IMG/VR virus record: IMGVR_UViG_3300004461_000265
Location: 1-26,704 of that record
Origin: a virus
Length of the DNA: 26,704 nt
Strand: one strand, 5' to 3'
Below the pieces are notes generated by a model that was given only the letters and a program-made list of their open reading frames with translations, was not told where the DNA came from and searched no databases. Shown in pieces: positions 1 through 8,376 of the stretch. The first letter of the stretch is position 1. The number at the start of each line of letters is the position of its first letter. The position numbers were made by a program, and so were the translations under genes.

Positions 1-1882
1 CTTCGAGCTGTAGGACGATTGCGTCACCTGAGCTTAGCGAGTCTGTGAAGCTCGTGTTAGCCGCAAGAGTCTTGGTCTGTACTGCGCCGTTCGTAGCGTC
101 AAAGGCTGTGCCTGACAGAGCGTATACAGTGTCTCTTACTGTTTTATTAGTAAGCGTCTGAGTGTTCGTAGACGTTGTAGTGTTAGCGTCATAGCCCTGC
201 ACCGTAGACCCAATATCAGCATCAACAACAATCGTTGCGTCATAGCCCTGAACAGTCACGCCAATTGCAGCCGACTTTAAGATAGTCGCGTCATACGCTT
301 CTACGTCTGTGCCGATAACTAGGCCAAGGTTAGTTCTGGCTGTAGCTGCACTAGCAAGATCAGACAGGTTGTTTGCTACTTGGGCAAACTTCGCATCTGC
401 TTGAGCCTGAGTGTAAGTATCAGCAACATTAAACGCGCCATAAGCAATGATAGAGACGTTATCGCCTGTCGTTGCGCCTGTGCCTAATACTACTGTCGCC
501 CCATCGGTAGCCGTAAAGTCAGTCGTAGGGATTAGCTTAGAACCGTTCAGGTAGACATCAACAAAGCCTACATCGTAAGTGGCTGCAAAGTTGGTCTGAC
601 CTGACGTAGCGACATACTCCTGACGCTCTGCTGTGCCGTTTACTGCTGAGCCTGCTGCTGCCCACGAAGAGCCTGAGTAGACGAACATCGTGTTTGAGAC
701 AGTGTTGAAATATAAAGCACCTGCGGCTAAAGCGTTGCCGTCATTGTCCAAAGTAGGAGCAGAAGACTTAGCGCCAAGATAAATGTCATCGAACTGATCA
801 AAAGAAGCCGCTGCTGCCGAGGCTGAGTTAGCCGCTGCTGTTTCTGAATTGCCTGCGTTAGTCTCTGATGTTGCGGCGTTGCTCGCAGAAGTAGAAGCGT
901 TACTCGCTGATGTGGCTGCTGCTGCGGCAGAGTCTGCTGCTGATGTTGCACTACCCAAGATAGAGTCTGTGTAGGCTTTAGTCGTAGCGTCTGCTGCGTC
1001 TGTTGGAGTGCCAAGACCTGTGATCTTGTTTGTCCCCATAGCAATAGCGCCGGACATCGTACCACCCGATAGTGGGAGTCCTGTGCTGTCTGCTGCATCA
1101 ACGTAAGCCTTAGTGGCTACATCTTGCGCGAGGGTAGGGTCGCCAACGCTAACAATCTTATTAGTACCTAGCGACAGTTGGCCTGTCATTGTGCCGCCTG
1201 ACAAAGCTAGCTTGCCTGTCAGAGCATTGGTGACTGTAGTATGGAAAGAAGCGTCATCATTCAGTGCAGCAGCTAGTTCGTTTAGCGTGTCTAGTGCAGC
1301 AGGTGCGCCGTCAATGACAGCCGCGATAGATGTATCAACGTAGGTCTTAGTAGCAGCGTCAGAACCTGCAACAGGCTCAGCTACGTCAGTAAGGCGTGTG
1401 TTGTTGAAATCTACTGTGCCATTAACAATAAGGTTGTTGACTGTAGACGTCCCTGTAGAGGCTGTAACATTGCCGGTCAGATCGCCTGTGACGTTCCCAA
1501 CTACGTTGCCTGTCACGTTACCTGTGACGTTACCGACTACATTGCCCGTCAGACCGCCTACAAAGCCCGTGGTGGCCGTTACTGTTGTACCCCTTACCGT
1601 TGATGGGGTAGTCGCACCAATGGGCGTAGAATTGATTGTGCCGCCTGTGACGACTGCGTTGCTCGAAGCAAACGTACCATTCGCGGTTAAAGTGCCGGAT
1701 ACAGTCGCGGTAGTGGTTGTGATGGTAGAAGGATTAGTTCCGAGTTCTACAATCTGTGTAGACGCATTCTCTGTGAATAGTCTCTTGTCAGTTACATTGA
1801 CAGCGAGTTCGCCCTGAACCAAGTCACTTGTGGTAGGGACTGCGGAGGCTGTAGAGCTGTTCTTGGTTACTATCGTTGCCAT
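1..1882 (-). CDS. Tail fibre protein, 3' end beyond the left edge
   Basis: This is a long open frame of at least 627 codons read leftward. It starts at the ATG whose A is base 1882, behind an AGGAA-type ribosome site, and runs off the left edge. The N-terminus (MATIVTKNSS) is followed by low-complexity repeats typical of fibre shafts. About residues 108-140 form a TGNV/VGNV tetrapeptide repeat with a 12-bp DNA period. Two LSGGTM-type repeats lie near residues 231 and 271, both followed by LGTNKI-like or MGTNKI-like segments. An Ala/Ser-rich probable coiled coil spans about 300-365. Three VQGYDA-like repeats lie near the cut end. Such repeats are known from phage fibres that bind host receptors; the receptor-binding tip is not visible. 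The gene follows the capsid and a small basic protein in the late operon. Antisense open frames here are shadows of the repetitive sequence. Confidence 0.85.
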   Translation of the reverse strand, partial: MATIVTKNSSTASAVPTTSDLVQGELAVNVTDKRLFTENASTQIVELGTNPSTITTTTATVSGTLTANGTFASSNAVVTGGTINSTPIGATTPSTVRGTTVTATTGFVGGLTGNVVGNVTGNVTGNVVGNVTGDLTGNVTASTGTSTVNNLIVNGTVDFNNTRLTDVAEPVAGSDAATKTYVDTSIAAVIDGAPAALDTLNELAAALNDDASFHTTVTNALTGKLALSGGTMTGQLSLGTNKIVSVGDPTLAQDVATKAYVDAADSTGLPLSGGTMSGAIAMGTNKITGLGTPTDAADATTKAYTDSILGSATSAADSAAAAATSASNASTSASNAATSETNAGNSETAAANSASAAAASFDQFDDIYLGAKSSAPTLDNDGNALAAGALYFNTVSNTMFVYSGSSWAAAGSAVNGTAERQEYVATSGQTNFAATYDVGFVDVYLNGSKLIPTTDFTATDGATVVLGTGATTGDNVSIIAYGAFNVADTYTQAQADAKFAQVANNLSDLASAATARTNLGLVIGTDVEAYDATILKSAAIGVTVQGYDATIVVDADIGSTVQGYDANTTTSTNTQTLTNKTVRDTVYALSGTAFDATNGAVQTKTLAANTSFTDSLSSGDAIVLQLE

Positions 1883-1897
1883 GTTAAATTCCTGTAG

Positions 1898-2182
1898 TTA
1901 CCACTTGGTCTTATGTGACCAATAGCGAGCTGATAGTTTGGATGGGCTTGAGTCTTGAGCGTTATGCCTAGCGTAGTATGATTTCTTTCGCGCTTTGTCT
2001 TTGGCAGTCTTGGGATTGCTCCCTGCGCCCTTCACGCCCTGCTGTCCGAATCGGACAGTCTTAACTTCATCACCTACTTTCGCCAATACAACATGGCTTT
2101 TAGTAGGATGATTGGGAGTCTTTTTGGGTTTGTTATACCCACTTAATCCGAGCTTGGTTAATTTCGGGTCTTTATTACGCAT
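1898..2182 (-). CDS. Conserved small basic phage protein
   Basis: A 94-residue, strongly basic protein (MRNKDPKLTK...). It has a PNHPTKSH segment and a VRFGQQGVKGAGSNPKT segment, and it ends in YWSHKTKW. I recognise this as a protein that recurs in many marine podoviruses beside structural genes, but I do not know its function. The high Lys/Arg content and the position between capsid and tail fibre fit a virion-associated or nucleic-acid-contacting role; that is inference. A hairpin separates it from the upstream capsid gene, which could lower its expression relative to capsid. No signal peptide or membrane segment is visible. Confidence 0.75.
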   Translation of the reverse strand: MRNKDPKLTKLGLSGYNKPKKTPNHPTKSHVVLAKVGDEVKTVRFGQQGVKGAGSNPKTAKDKARKKSYYARHNAQDSSPSKLSARYWSHKTKW

Positions 2183-2189
2183 AAGATAA

Positions 2190-2211
2190 GGGGGCAGGTT
2201 TCCCTACCCCC
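2190..2211 (-). terminator. Hairpin with GAAA tetraloop after the capsid gene
   Basis: Read leftward, GGGGG-T-AGG pairs with CCT-G-CCCCC (nine positions including one T-G pair) around a GAAA loop. TTATCTTAT follows, a weak T-rich tail. It sits 8 bases past the capsid stop codon. A partial terminator just after the capsid gene would be analogous to the T7 arrangement, giving more capsid than downstream mRNA. The 3' arm plus tail, GCCCCCTTATC, is identical to that of the hairpin at 15260-15275 on the other strand. Confidence 0.6.
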
Positions 2212-2218
2212 ATCTCCA

Positions 2219-3172
2219 TTAGCCGTTAACAGCCATGATGAAGCCGCTGTCAGGACGGTAAGTCTTGACACCGTACAGAGTATCAGCAGTATACAGTGTT
2301 CCGAGGAACTCCTGCTTGTACTGAGTCTGTGAACGTACTGACATCTGCTCTGCCAAGATCATAGTGTCTTGGTGAATGAGCATAGCTGCCTTGATTTCAC
2401 CACCCGCAGTGTTGTCACCTGCTGCTTCTGTGACAGGGCAGTTAGAAGTAACGTATACGTCAACGCCGTATAGGCTACCAATCTTACCGTTCTGTACAGT
2501 CTGACCACCAACGAAGTCAGAAGATACATAACGCTCAACGCCCATGATGGCGTTACGCAGTGAAGGAGGAATAACAAACGCACGGTTGTCCATAGGGACA
2601 TCGGCGTCATCCTGCTTCTGAATCAAAGCGCGGAAACAAGCATCAGTGAAAACGTCAGCAGTAGTAACCGTGTCATCAGCGTAGGCAGTCAGACCACCAG
2701 TTGCATCACAGTAGAATGCAGCAGAGTTAGTCCAAGCAGAGCCATCGCCATCACCTAGTGACTTACCAAGTGTAAAGAGGTCTGTGTCTACCTGACGCGA
2801 CAGAGCATAGCCCGCATCAGATGTGTAGAAATTACGGAGTGAAGCAAGAGCTTGAGTCTCTGTAATATCTTCGATGATGCGTGAGTACTCGTAGTGCTTG
2901 TCAATTGCAACTTGCACTTCGCTCTCTGTGTTGCTTTGGATTGTGACAGCAGTTGCTGACGCTTTCGCGTACGCATCGCCACGGATAGGAGCAGGAATAT
3001 GGATGATGTCACCCTTCTTGCCTGTCATACCCATTTTCTTGACTAGGTTCGCGAGGATGAGGTTTTTCTCATACGCCGCACGAATCTCGTCACTCCAAAT
3101 TTCAGGAATAAATGTAGCAGCAGTAGTGTTAGTTACTGCGCCGCCCATATTAGGATAAGTAGAAGTAGCCAT
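2219..3172 (-). CDS. Major capsid protein
   Basis: This 317-residue protein is called the major head protein from its size, sequence style and position directly after a scaffold-like gene. The N-terminus reads MATSTYPNMGGAVTN, then IPEIWSDEIRAAYEKNLILANLV. That pattern, with an early aromatic-rich helix and 'LANLVKK', is usual in HK97-fold coat proteins of podoviruses. Later come IHIPAPIRGDAY and a long helix-rich middle with SRQVDTDLF. The LRNAIMGVERYVSSDFVGG stretch near residues 205-225 and YGVDVYVTSN are also characteristic of phage capsid subunits. It would assemble with the scaffold and portal into the procapsid. A hairpin follows the gene. I cannot place the exact coat family without a structure search. 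Confidence 0.9.
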   Translation of the reverse strand: MATSTYPNMGGAVTNTTAATFIPEIWSDEIRAAYEKNLILANLVKKMGMTGKKGDIIHIPAPIRGDAYAKASATAVTIQSNTESEVQVAIDKHYEYSRIIEDITETQALASLRNFYTSDAGYALSRQVDTDLFTLGKSLGDGDGSAWTNSAAFYCDATGGLTAYADDTVTTADVFTDACFRALIQKQDDADVPMDNRAFVIPPSLRNAIMGVERYVSSDFVGGQTVQNGKIGSLYGVDVYVTSNCPVTEAAGDNTAGGEIKAAMLIHQDTMILAEQMSVRSQTQYKQEFLGTLYTADTLYGVKTYRPDSGFIMAVNG

Positions 3173-3188
3173 AATAATCTCTCAAAGG

Positions 3189-3950
3189 TTAGCTTTTTAC
3201 GCGACCTTCCTGATACGCTCTCATGATCTCATCAGACATCGATTGATAGCGTTGCGGGTTGGTTCGCATTAGTTCAATAATGTCGCTTCGTCTATAGATC
3301 TTTCTGCTTGGTGCTTCTGAACTTCCATTAGCACCACCCGTTGAAGCTGCGTTCAAAGTTTGTTTACGCTCTTTGCGCTCAACATCTACAGCCTGTTGCG
3401 CAACGTCTTGAGTTGATTTCCAAGAAGAAAACAATTCATCTGCTGCGTCATAGTCGTACTTGTTGTTTGCTCGCTCGTATAACTCTGAACGGATCTTGCT
3501 GCCGACTACCCACTGCTGAAAGTTGGCGTCCATAGCAATCTCTTTAATGTCAGGATGCTTCTGCTGTAAAGCCGAAAGCGTCTGACTTTGTTTCATTTGA
3601 TTGCCCAATTGCTCCAACTGTTTAATGGTTGGATGGTTTGCAATTTTGCTATCAACAGCTTTGTCGGGTTCGGCAAAGAAATCTATCTCTTCAGCCTGTT
3701 CCGGTTCGTTGACTTTGCTTTGATTAAGAATGAAATCGTCTACAACTTTCCTTAGCTGACCTACTTCCTGTCCTTGCTGACCGATGCGGGACTCTGCCTC
3801 TTGGTGCATCTTGATCAACTCAGCAGGAGTTTTCCCCCTGTAATGCTCGGGAGTGTCATCTACGGCTACCTCTTCAGTATTTTCCGAGACCGTTTCCTGT
3901 TGTACTTCTTCATCTACCTCGTTCGTCACTTCGTCAATAAGTTGTGCCAC
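3189..3950 (-). CDS. Scaffold-like capsid assembly protein
   Basis: A 253-residue, highly charged protein starting at a GTG (base 3950) with AGGAG eight bases upstream. Residues 1-40 are very acidic (EVDEEVQQE). The middle (about 55-175) is Gln/Glu-rich and predicted helical. Residues 195-215 are low complexity, and the C-terminus is basic (RKIYRRSDI ... YQEGRVKS). An acidic, helical body with a basic C-terminal helix, immediately upstream of capsid, is the classic profile of podoviral scaffolds. These guide procapsid assembly and bind coat subunits through the C-terminal helix. Sequence identity to known scaffolds is weak in this class, so the call rests on layout and composition. Confidence 0.7.
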   Translation of the reverse strand: MAQLIDEVTNEVDEEVQQETVSENTEEVAVDDTPEHYRGKTPAELIKMHQEAESRIGQQGQEVGQLRKVVDDFILNQSKVNEPEQAEEIDFFAEPDKAVDSKIANHPTIKQLEQLGNQMKQSQTLSALQQKHPDIKEIAMDANFQQWVVGSKIRSELYERANNKYDYDAADELFSSWKSTQDVAQQAVDVERKERKQTLNAASTGGANGSSEAPSRKIYRRSDIIELMRTNPQRYQSMSDEIMRAYQEGRVKS

Positions 3951-3999
3951 TATTAAACTCCTATGGAGACAAGACCAATTCTAAGCTACCCCGAAGGAC

Positions 4000-4245
4000 T
4001 TATGATTCGGCTACCTTGCGTTCGTGTTTAATCTTCGCCTGTCTATCCTTAGCCCATTTCATAGTAGCTCCCGGATAAGAACCGGAGATGGGGTCGAGTA
4101 CCGACTTAACAGGTGAGATCATCTTACTACTAGCACCGCCACACTCAGGACAGTCACGCGTATAACCCTCAACAACCTTATCGCGGTTAACCATTGCCTC
4201 ATGGACATGGCCTTTCGCGCATTGGAAATCAAAGATTATCAACAT
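4000..4245 (-). CDS. Small zinc-ribbon protein, FmdB-like
   Basis: About 81 residues. The N-terminus MLIIFDFQCAKGH with C9 and H13, followed by CPEC (C32, C35), matches the layout of FmdB-type putative regulatory zinc ribbons: a short beta strand, a first ligand pair, and a second CxxC about 20 residues later. The second ligand is His in a CxxxH spacing rather than the usual Cys. The C-terminal half is Lys/Arg-rich. The likely start is ATG at 4245; a GTG one codon earlier is possible. It overlaps the end of the upstream gene, which suggests translational coupling. Its role in the phage is unknown. Confidence 0.65.
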   Translation of the reverse strand: MLIIFDFQCAKGHVHEAMVNRDKVVEGYTRDCPECGGASSKMISPVKSVLDPISGSYPGATMKWAKDRQAKIKHERKVAES

Positions 4246-4471
4246 CACTGCTACCCTCTCGTAAGCGATCCACTGTAGATTCTAAGTTAAGTATGTAGGC
4301 CAAAATGTTTAACTGGCCTTTACGAAAGTTAAGATCATTCTCATCTTTCGTATACTCAACACAATTAATGTGAGCAGCGTTAGTGGTTAGCTCCTCAACT
4401 AAATCTTTCCACCCTCGCGTTAAAAACATATCCGCGAGGTTGTCGTAATACTGTTCTGTTTCTTTATCCAT
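4229..4471 (-). CDS. Small acidic protein of unknown function
   Basis: 80 residues, beginning MDKETEQYYDNLADMF. It is mostly helical by composition, with one Cys and an acidic C-terminus (SSDVDNL). The start ATG overlaps the stop of the small coiled-coil ORF upstream, and its 3' end overlaps the zinc-ribbon gene. It is therefore part of a tightly coupled set of small genes between portal and scaffold. This position in podoviruses often holds head-completion or assembly-related proteins, but nothing in this sequence identifies one. Confidence 0.6.
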   Translation of the reverse strand: MDKETEQYYDNLADMFLTRGWKDLVEELTTNAAHINCVEYTKDENDLNFRKGQLNILAYILNLESTVDRLREGSSDVDNL

Positions 4472-4613
4472 TCTTCTTAGCCTTAACCTTAGTTTGTAGC
4501 TCGTGAAGAAGAATAGCGTGTTGCTTTTCTACGGACTCTAGACGCTTGTTTAGTCTCTCTAGCACAGCGTTAACCTGCGTAACTACGTCCTCGAGTTCTC
4601 GTTTGGTAATCAT
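4464..4613 (-). CDS. 49-aa coiled-coil protein after portal
   Basis: This short ORF translates as MITKRELEDVVTQVNAVLER followed by further heptad-like residues and a Lys-rich tail ending KKNG. Its ATG shares its A with the portal stop (TAATG), and its stop overlaps the ATG of the next gene. Both overlaps are typical of coupled phage genes. Spacing of Leu/Val (LEDVVTQVNAVLERLNKRLESVEK) indicates a parallel or antiparallel coiled coil of about 35 residues. Function unknown; comparable tiny coiled-coil proteins near portal genes occur in other podoviruses. Confidence 0.65.
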   Translation of the reverse strand: MITKRELEDVVTQVNAVLERLNKRLESVEKQHAILLHELQTKVKAKKNG

Positions 4614-6550
4614 TAAGATAAAGCCTTTGCTGCATCAAGGTTCAGTCTCTTCTCTTTCAGCGCAGCGTCAGCAACTTTTAGTCGGCGTTCAAACTCTTTG
4701 TCGTCCGCATTACCTGCCGCAAGGTTAGATGTCACAGCTTTAATCTGATCAATCTCTAGCTCAACAGGAATCGCTTTAGTTTCTGCTGCGATCTTCGCAG
4801 CTCTTGCTTGAGACTCAGCGCCTTGTCCGTTCAGTGCGTTAGTCTGCGACTGTTGGAACTCCATCTGTGCTTGCTGCATAGCTTGTTGTGCTTGCTGCTG
4901 CTCAGGTGAAGGCTGTCCTGCTTCTTGTAGAGTTTGTATTAACTGCTCGCGGTTACTCAGGTTCATGTTGTCTATGATTGATTGAATCAACGCAGGATAA
5001 AGCGGAGACTCAGGAGACATTGTTTGTAGAAGCTGAACCAACTGTGTAACCTCGTATTCTCTAGCAATGATGCCAAGAGACGAGGTGACTTCAAACTTAT
5101 AATCCGATACCGGATATAACTCAGGTTCAAACTGCATGTATCTGTGTGCAGCTTTAGTCACAAACGGTATTAAGAAAGACTCTTGGAAGTTAATTAACGT
5201 GCGTTTATGGCGCTTAATCACCGCGCCAAGGGACATGGAAATGCCCGCTGCGGTAGCTTCGCCATTGATTGAGCCGCCAACTCCAACAGAGTCTATTGCG
5301 CCTGTGGCAGTCTGCACCATTCGCTGTAGCTCACCTGCTTGCGCGAAGGTAATCTGAGATACTTGACCAAAGTTAAATGGCTGCAAGACTTCAGAAGGAT
5401 TACCATTGGTTAGAATAATTTTTCCCGGTCTTACTTCAGGTTTTGCCCCGCGAGGTAGGCGTGTTGCGTCCATCGCCATCATTGGGTGGACTGTTAGAGC
5501 CAGTGCATCGATCCTAGCCCTTAATTCTGCGTCCAATGCCTTCTGTGAGTTGTAACCTTTCTCACATACACCACGACCCCAGAACCTAGAGGGTACGATG
5601 TCCCAAGGGAACGCCACAACAGGGCGGTCTTGCATCATGTACGGGTTCTTCTCCGCTTTCAGCAGAGTACCACCGTTAGCTATTACAACAATCGCCTCAA
5701 CATAGAAGTCAGTCTCTTCTTCGGCGTCTGTAAGCTGTTCAACCTCTTCGTATTCATCGTCATTCTCAAGTAAATAGCGGGGAACAAGTCCGTAATACTT
5801 GGTCAAACGAGTCTTATCGGTAGGCTGCGTGGTAAGTTCGTGGTCAGGATCTAGGTCTGTGTCAGGATACGCGAAGTTAAAGGGTACATTCTTGTATACA
5901 CCCTTCTCCTGTAGCTGTTCTATGGCGTGTGGTGAGACGAATTCATCAATCACTACACCCAATGCGCTGTCTACATCCACAGCAACAGGGTCAATCAAGA
6001 AGTTTTGAGGTAAAACAGGTCGTAATTTAACGACTGTGCGGTCTGAGATGTTCACACCTACCGCTTGTAGCTGCCCATCCATGATAGGTTCGGTTGCAGG
6101 CTTCATCTCTTTTATTTCTTCTAGGACAATTTCGGCTATACCTGTACCAAAGACGGCTGCGTTGATTAAACACTCAGCCACGCCCTTGCGAATCTTGTTA
6201 GCTTTAAAGTCTTCCAATAGTTTTTCGCGAAGGTAGGCTACGTCTTGAGTCTCTTGGTCAGAGATGTCGTCCTTCATATCAAAGAACCTGCCACGACCAA
6301 ACGTAGCTTCTTCAATCTCTGCGACTGATGACTCTACGGCTTGTTGTAGGGCAGGAGATATGATCTGTGATCGTTCGGAATCGCGGTTACGGTCTTCGCT
6401 AGAGTAGATACCACGCCAAAGACGGTAGTATTCATCAAACTTTGCTTCGTAATTAGTCTCGTAATGGTCGCGCCAATCGCGGCACTTCTCCATTATCCAA
6501 GACTCAAGAGTCTCTTCTATGCCAAACTGATCTTCGTTGGATTCGAGCAT
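4613..6550 (-). CDS. Portal (head-tail connector) protein
   Basis: 645 residues, in the size range of podoviral portals. The portal forms the dodecameric channel through which TerL pumps DNA. The N-terminal part contains YYRLWRGIYSSEDR, then SQIISPALQQAVESSVAEIEE, which resembles the clip-proximal start of podovirus portals. The middle carries the conserved-looking WDIVPSRFWGRGVCEKGYN segment (about residues 315-335) and PRGAKPEVRPGKI. The C-terminal region is Gln-rich and coiled (about residues 550-580), then a charged helix ending DAAKALS, a barrel-like extension common in this group. It lies one base past the terminase stop and directly upstream of the small assembly genes, as expected. 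Confidence 0.88.
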   Translation of the reverse strand: MLESNEDQFGIEETLESWIMEKCRDWRDHYETNYEAKFDEYYRLWRGIYSSEDRNRDSERSQIISPALQQAVESSVAEIEEATFGRGRFFDMKDDISDQETQDVAYLREKLLEDFKANKIRKGVAECLINAAVFGTGIAEIVLEEIKEMKPATEPIMDGQLQAVGVNISDRTVVKLRPVLPQNFLIDPVAVDVDSALGVVIDEFVSPHAIEQLQEKGVYKNVPFNFAYPDTDLDPDHELTTQPTDKTRLTKYYGLVPRYLLENDDEYEEVEQLTDAEEETDFYVEAIVVIANGGTLLKAEKNPYMMQDRPVVAFPWDIVPSRFWGRGVCEKGYNSQKALDAELRARIDALALTVHPMMAMDATRLPRGAKPEVRPGKIILTNGNPSEVLQPFNFGQVSQITFAQAGELQRMVQTATGAIDSVGVGGSINGEATAAGISMSLGAVIKRHKRTLINFQESFLIPFVTKAAHRYMQFEPELYPVSDYKFEVTSSLGIIAREYEVTQLVQLLQTMSPESPLYPALIQSIIDNMNLSNREQLIQTLQEAGQPSPEQQQAQQAMQQAQMEFQQSQTNALNGQGAESQARAAKIAAETKAIPVELEIDQIKAVTSNLAAGNADDKEFERRLKVADAALKEKRLNLDAAKALS

Positions 6551-6551
6551 C

Positions 6552-7802
6552 TTAATATCCCGCTACTGAGTCGATTACGTCAAACTCATCTATTTCAAAG
6601 TCGTATGAGTAAGACACCTTAGCCAATTGATCTATATAGGCTAAAGCGTCTACCATGTCATCGTGGGTTAAGGCGTCAGGGAATTGGAAGATTTCATCCA
6701 TGAATTGGATGTTCCACTCACCTTTGTTGAGGTTGCAGATTCCGTTCTCGAATCTACCCTGTAACGCCCACATTACCCTGTCAGTTTTCTTTTTGTTCCC
6801 GTGAGTAAGTTCCTCAACGCGAAAGAAGTTCTGGTACTTTTTCATCAGGTCAGTCAGTGGCGACATCACAGCCTGTCGGGCAATTCCTTTCTCAATGCCG
6901 ACTGATATGGGCTGATAGTCTCTAACTATCTGGAATATCTTCTCCGCAGTGGCGTTTAATTCCCACCTACCGCAGATAATGTCCTTGACCCACCATCCAT
7001 ATTCGCCCACTTTTACCACGGCTATAGCGGTATTGTCAAGTTTTTTGTTTTTAGATTTGGCTTTTCCTACCTCTTCAAAGCCCGCGAGGTCAATGGCAAC
7101 GTAGTAATCTCCGGTATCAGGCTCTTCGTCATCGAACCTAACCCACTCTTCTTTAAACATCTCAGAGCCACGCGCTTCAAAAGACGCCATGAACTCTTGG
7201 CGAAACGCGAAGGAAGACATGGATTTCTTGGCTGCATCAATCTCTTCTTTGTCTAGTAAGTCGTTGTCGTAACTGGTGTAGTGCCATGCTTTATAAGTGG
7301 GGTCTTCGCCTAAACTGGCTTGCTTGTAGAGTTCATAGAAATGATTTCTACCCATTGGTGTCCCGATAAATAAGGCATCGCCCTTCAAGTCTGTCAACGC
7401 AGGTCGTAATATTAGCTCCCATACATCGGGCTTCATGTCTGCGTATTCATCCAAGACAAGAAACTTGAGACTTACGCCGCGCATTGTCTCAGGTCTGTCA
7501 GCGCCCTTCAAGCTGATAGTTGTGCCATTGATAAGTCTTACCTGCATGTTGTTGACATGCGAGTTCTCGATGACGGGCTGACCTATCTCCAAAAGGAGAT
7601 TCCACATAATATCCCTTGCTTGGCCTTGCGTGGGGGCTACATAGAAGACTTGACCCTTGTCTGACCTTAAAGCGTTGACTATCAAAAGATAAGCCGCAAG
7701 ACGAGACTTGCCCGTCCTGCGACCCGCAGCAACTACTTTGAAACGCGTAGGGTCGTTCCAAACTTCTTTCTGCCACTCAAGGAGACTAATGTCTAGGTTC
7801 AT
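6552..7802 (-). CDS. terL: Terminase large subunit
   Basis: 416 residues. The packaging ATPase is recognised by Walker A AGRRTGKS (26-33), Walker B LKFLVLDE (112-119, acidic pair D118/E119) and the coupling motif LFIGTP (144-149). The C-terminal RNase H-fold nuclease begins at YYVAIDLAG with the likely metal-binding D238. It continues through a GIEKG segment with a second acidic residue and ends with THDDMVDALAY, the third acidic cluster seen in TerL nucleases. It cuts concatemers and translocates DNA into the portal. ATG 7802 overlaps the stop of the 46-aa ORF. The length is complete for a short TerL. Confidence 0.95.
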   Translation of the reverse strand: MNLDISLLEWQKEVWNDPTRFKVVAAGRRTGKSRLAAYLLIVNALRSDKGQVFYVAPTQGQARDIMWNLLLEIGQPVIENSHVNNMQVRLINGTTISLKGADRPETMRGVSLKFLVLDEYADMKPDVWELILRPALTDLKGDALFIGTPMGRNHFYELYKQASLGEDPTYKAWHYTSYDNDLLDKEEIDAAKKSMSSFAFRQEFMASFEARGSEMFKEEWVRFDDEEPDTGDYYVAIDLAGFEEVGKAKSKNKKLDNTAIAVVKVGEYGWWVKDIICGRWELNATAEKIFQIVRDYQPISVGIEKGIARQAVMSPLTDLMKKYQNFFRVEELTHGNKKKTDRVMWALQGRFENGICNLNKGEWNIQFMDEIFQFPDALTHDDMVDALAYIDQLAKVSYSYDFEIDEFDVIDSVAGY

Positions 7803-7939
7803 TTTTTCTTCGCGGTCTTCTTAGCTTGCTTGAATGCTTTAGCTGTAGGCGCGCCTTTACTGCCGACCTTTCTCATGGTCTCGCCGCTACCTGCTGCAAT
7901 CCGCTTCTTCTTTGCGTTGATATTGCTGTAGAGACCCAT
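7799..7939 (-). CDS. 46-aa Lys-rich protein before TerL
   Basis: A small ORF starting MGLYSNINAKKKRIAAGSGE and ending in a poly-Lys tail (KKTAKKK). It carries about a third Lys/Arg. Its TGA overlaps the TerL ATG, so it is probably translationally coupled to TerL. Similar short basic proteins with GLY(S/A)NI(N/H)AK starts occur near the terminase in many aquatic podoviruses, from memory. A role in DNA binding or the virion is guesswork. Confidence 0.65.
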   Translation of the reverse strand: MGLYSNINAKKKRIAAGSGETMRKVGSKGAPTAKAFKQAKKTAKKK

Positions 7940-7940
7940 G

Positions 7941-8045
7941 TTACTTCCTCTTGGGTGGGGCTTTCTTCTTAACAGCCTTAGCTTTTTTAGCTGCTGCCAT
8001 TCCCGCAGGAGTGTAGGGGTATTTCTTTCCGTTTACATTAGGCAT
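7941..8045 (-). CDS. 34-aa basic protein
   Basis: This tiny ORF begins MPNVNGKKYPYTPAGMAAAK and ends KAPPKRK. I recognise the 'GKKYPYTPxGM' pattern as a recurrent small phage protein, often beside late genes, without known function. It is preceded by a GAGG ribosome site and followed within two bases by the 46-aa basic ORF. Both are short enough to be missed by automatic callers. Confidence 0.6.
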   Translation of the reverse strand: MPNVNGKKYPYTPAGMAAAKKAKAVKKKAPPKRK

Positions 8046-8055
8046 CGTATAATCC

Positions 8056-8376
8056 TCATTTAGCCTTCATTGATTGAAGTTTTGTTCCTTTTTTGTACCC
8101 GCCTTTGGCGTAAGTTAGTGCTTCTTTTTTGCCTTTCATTGGCAAGTAATTGTTATTCTTTAGATTATACTCCATAGCTTTAGAGCTGTCTTTGAATTGA
8201 TACAGCTCTCCGCTAGGAAGCTGCACAATGGTGGGAAATACAAACCAGTTACCATTTTCATCTACCTCTGCCGCCATGCGGTGTGTAGAGATTGAGCCGT
8301 CTTTGTTTTTGATAAATGGGTAGCTATCAGGGTCTCTGATACGAGCTAGAAACTCAGGCTCTGCTTTGTCAGGCAT
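8056..8376 (-). CDS. Conserved phage protein of unknown function
   Basis: 106 residues. The core reads YPFIKNKDGSISTHRMAAEV, then NWFVFPTIVQLPSGELYQF, and the protein ends AYAKGGYKKGTKL in general style. The same segment occurs in phage proteins and as a domain inside larger phage structural proteins, from memory, with no assigned activity. It overlaps the upstream lysozyme by 8 bases. No membrane segment or catalytic motif is visible. A virion-associated role is possible. Confidence 0.65.
   Translation of the reverse strand: MPDKAEPEFLARIRDPDSYPFIKNKDGSISTHRMAAEVDENGNWFVFPTIVQLPSGELYQFKDSSKAMEYNLKNNNYLPMKGKKEALTYAKGGYKKGTKLQSMKAK

Noticed and set aside
1467-1552. CRISPR-like array
   Set aside because: The 12-bp period encodes a Gly-Asn-Val-Thr protein repeat and lacks unique spacers.
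1113-1817. Rightward open frames inside the tail-fibre gene
   Set aside because: They are antisense to a repetitive fibre gene with clear fibre motifs, and their Val/Thr/Pro-rich products mirror the repeats.
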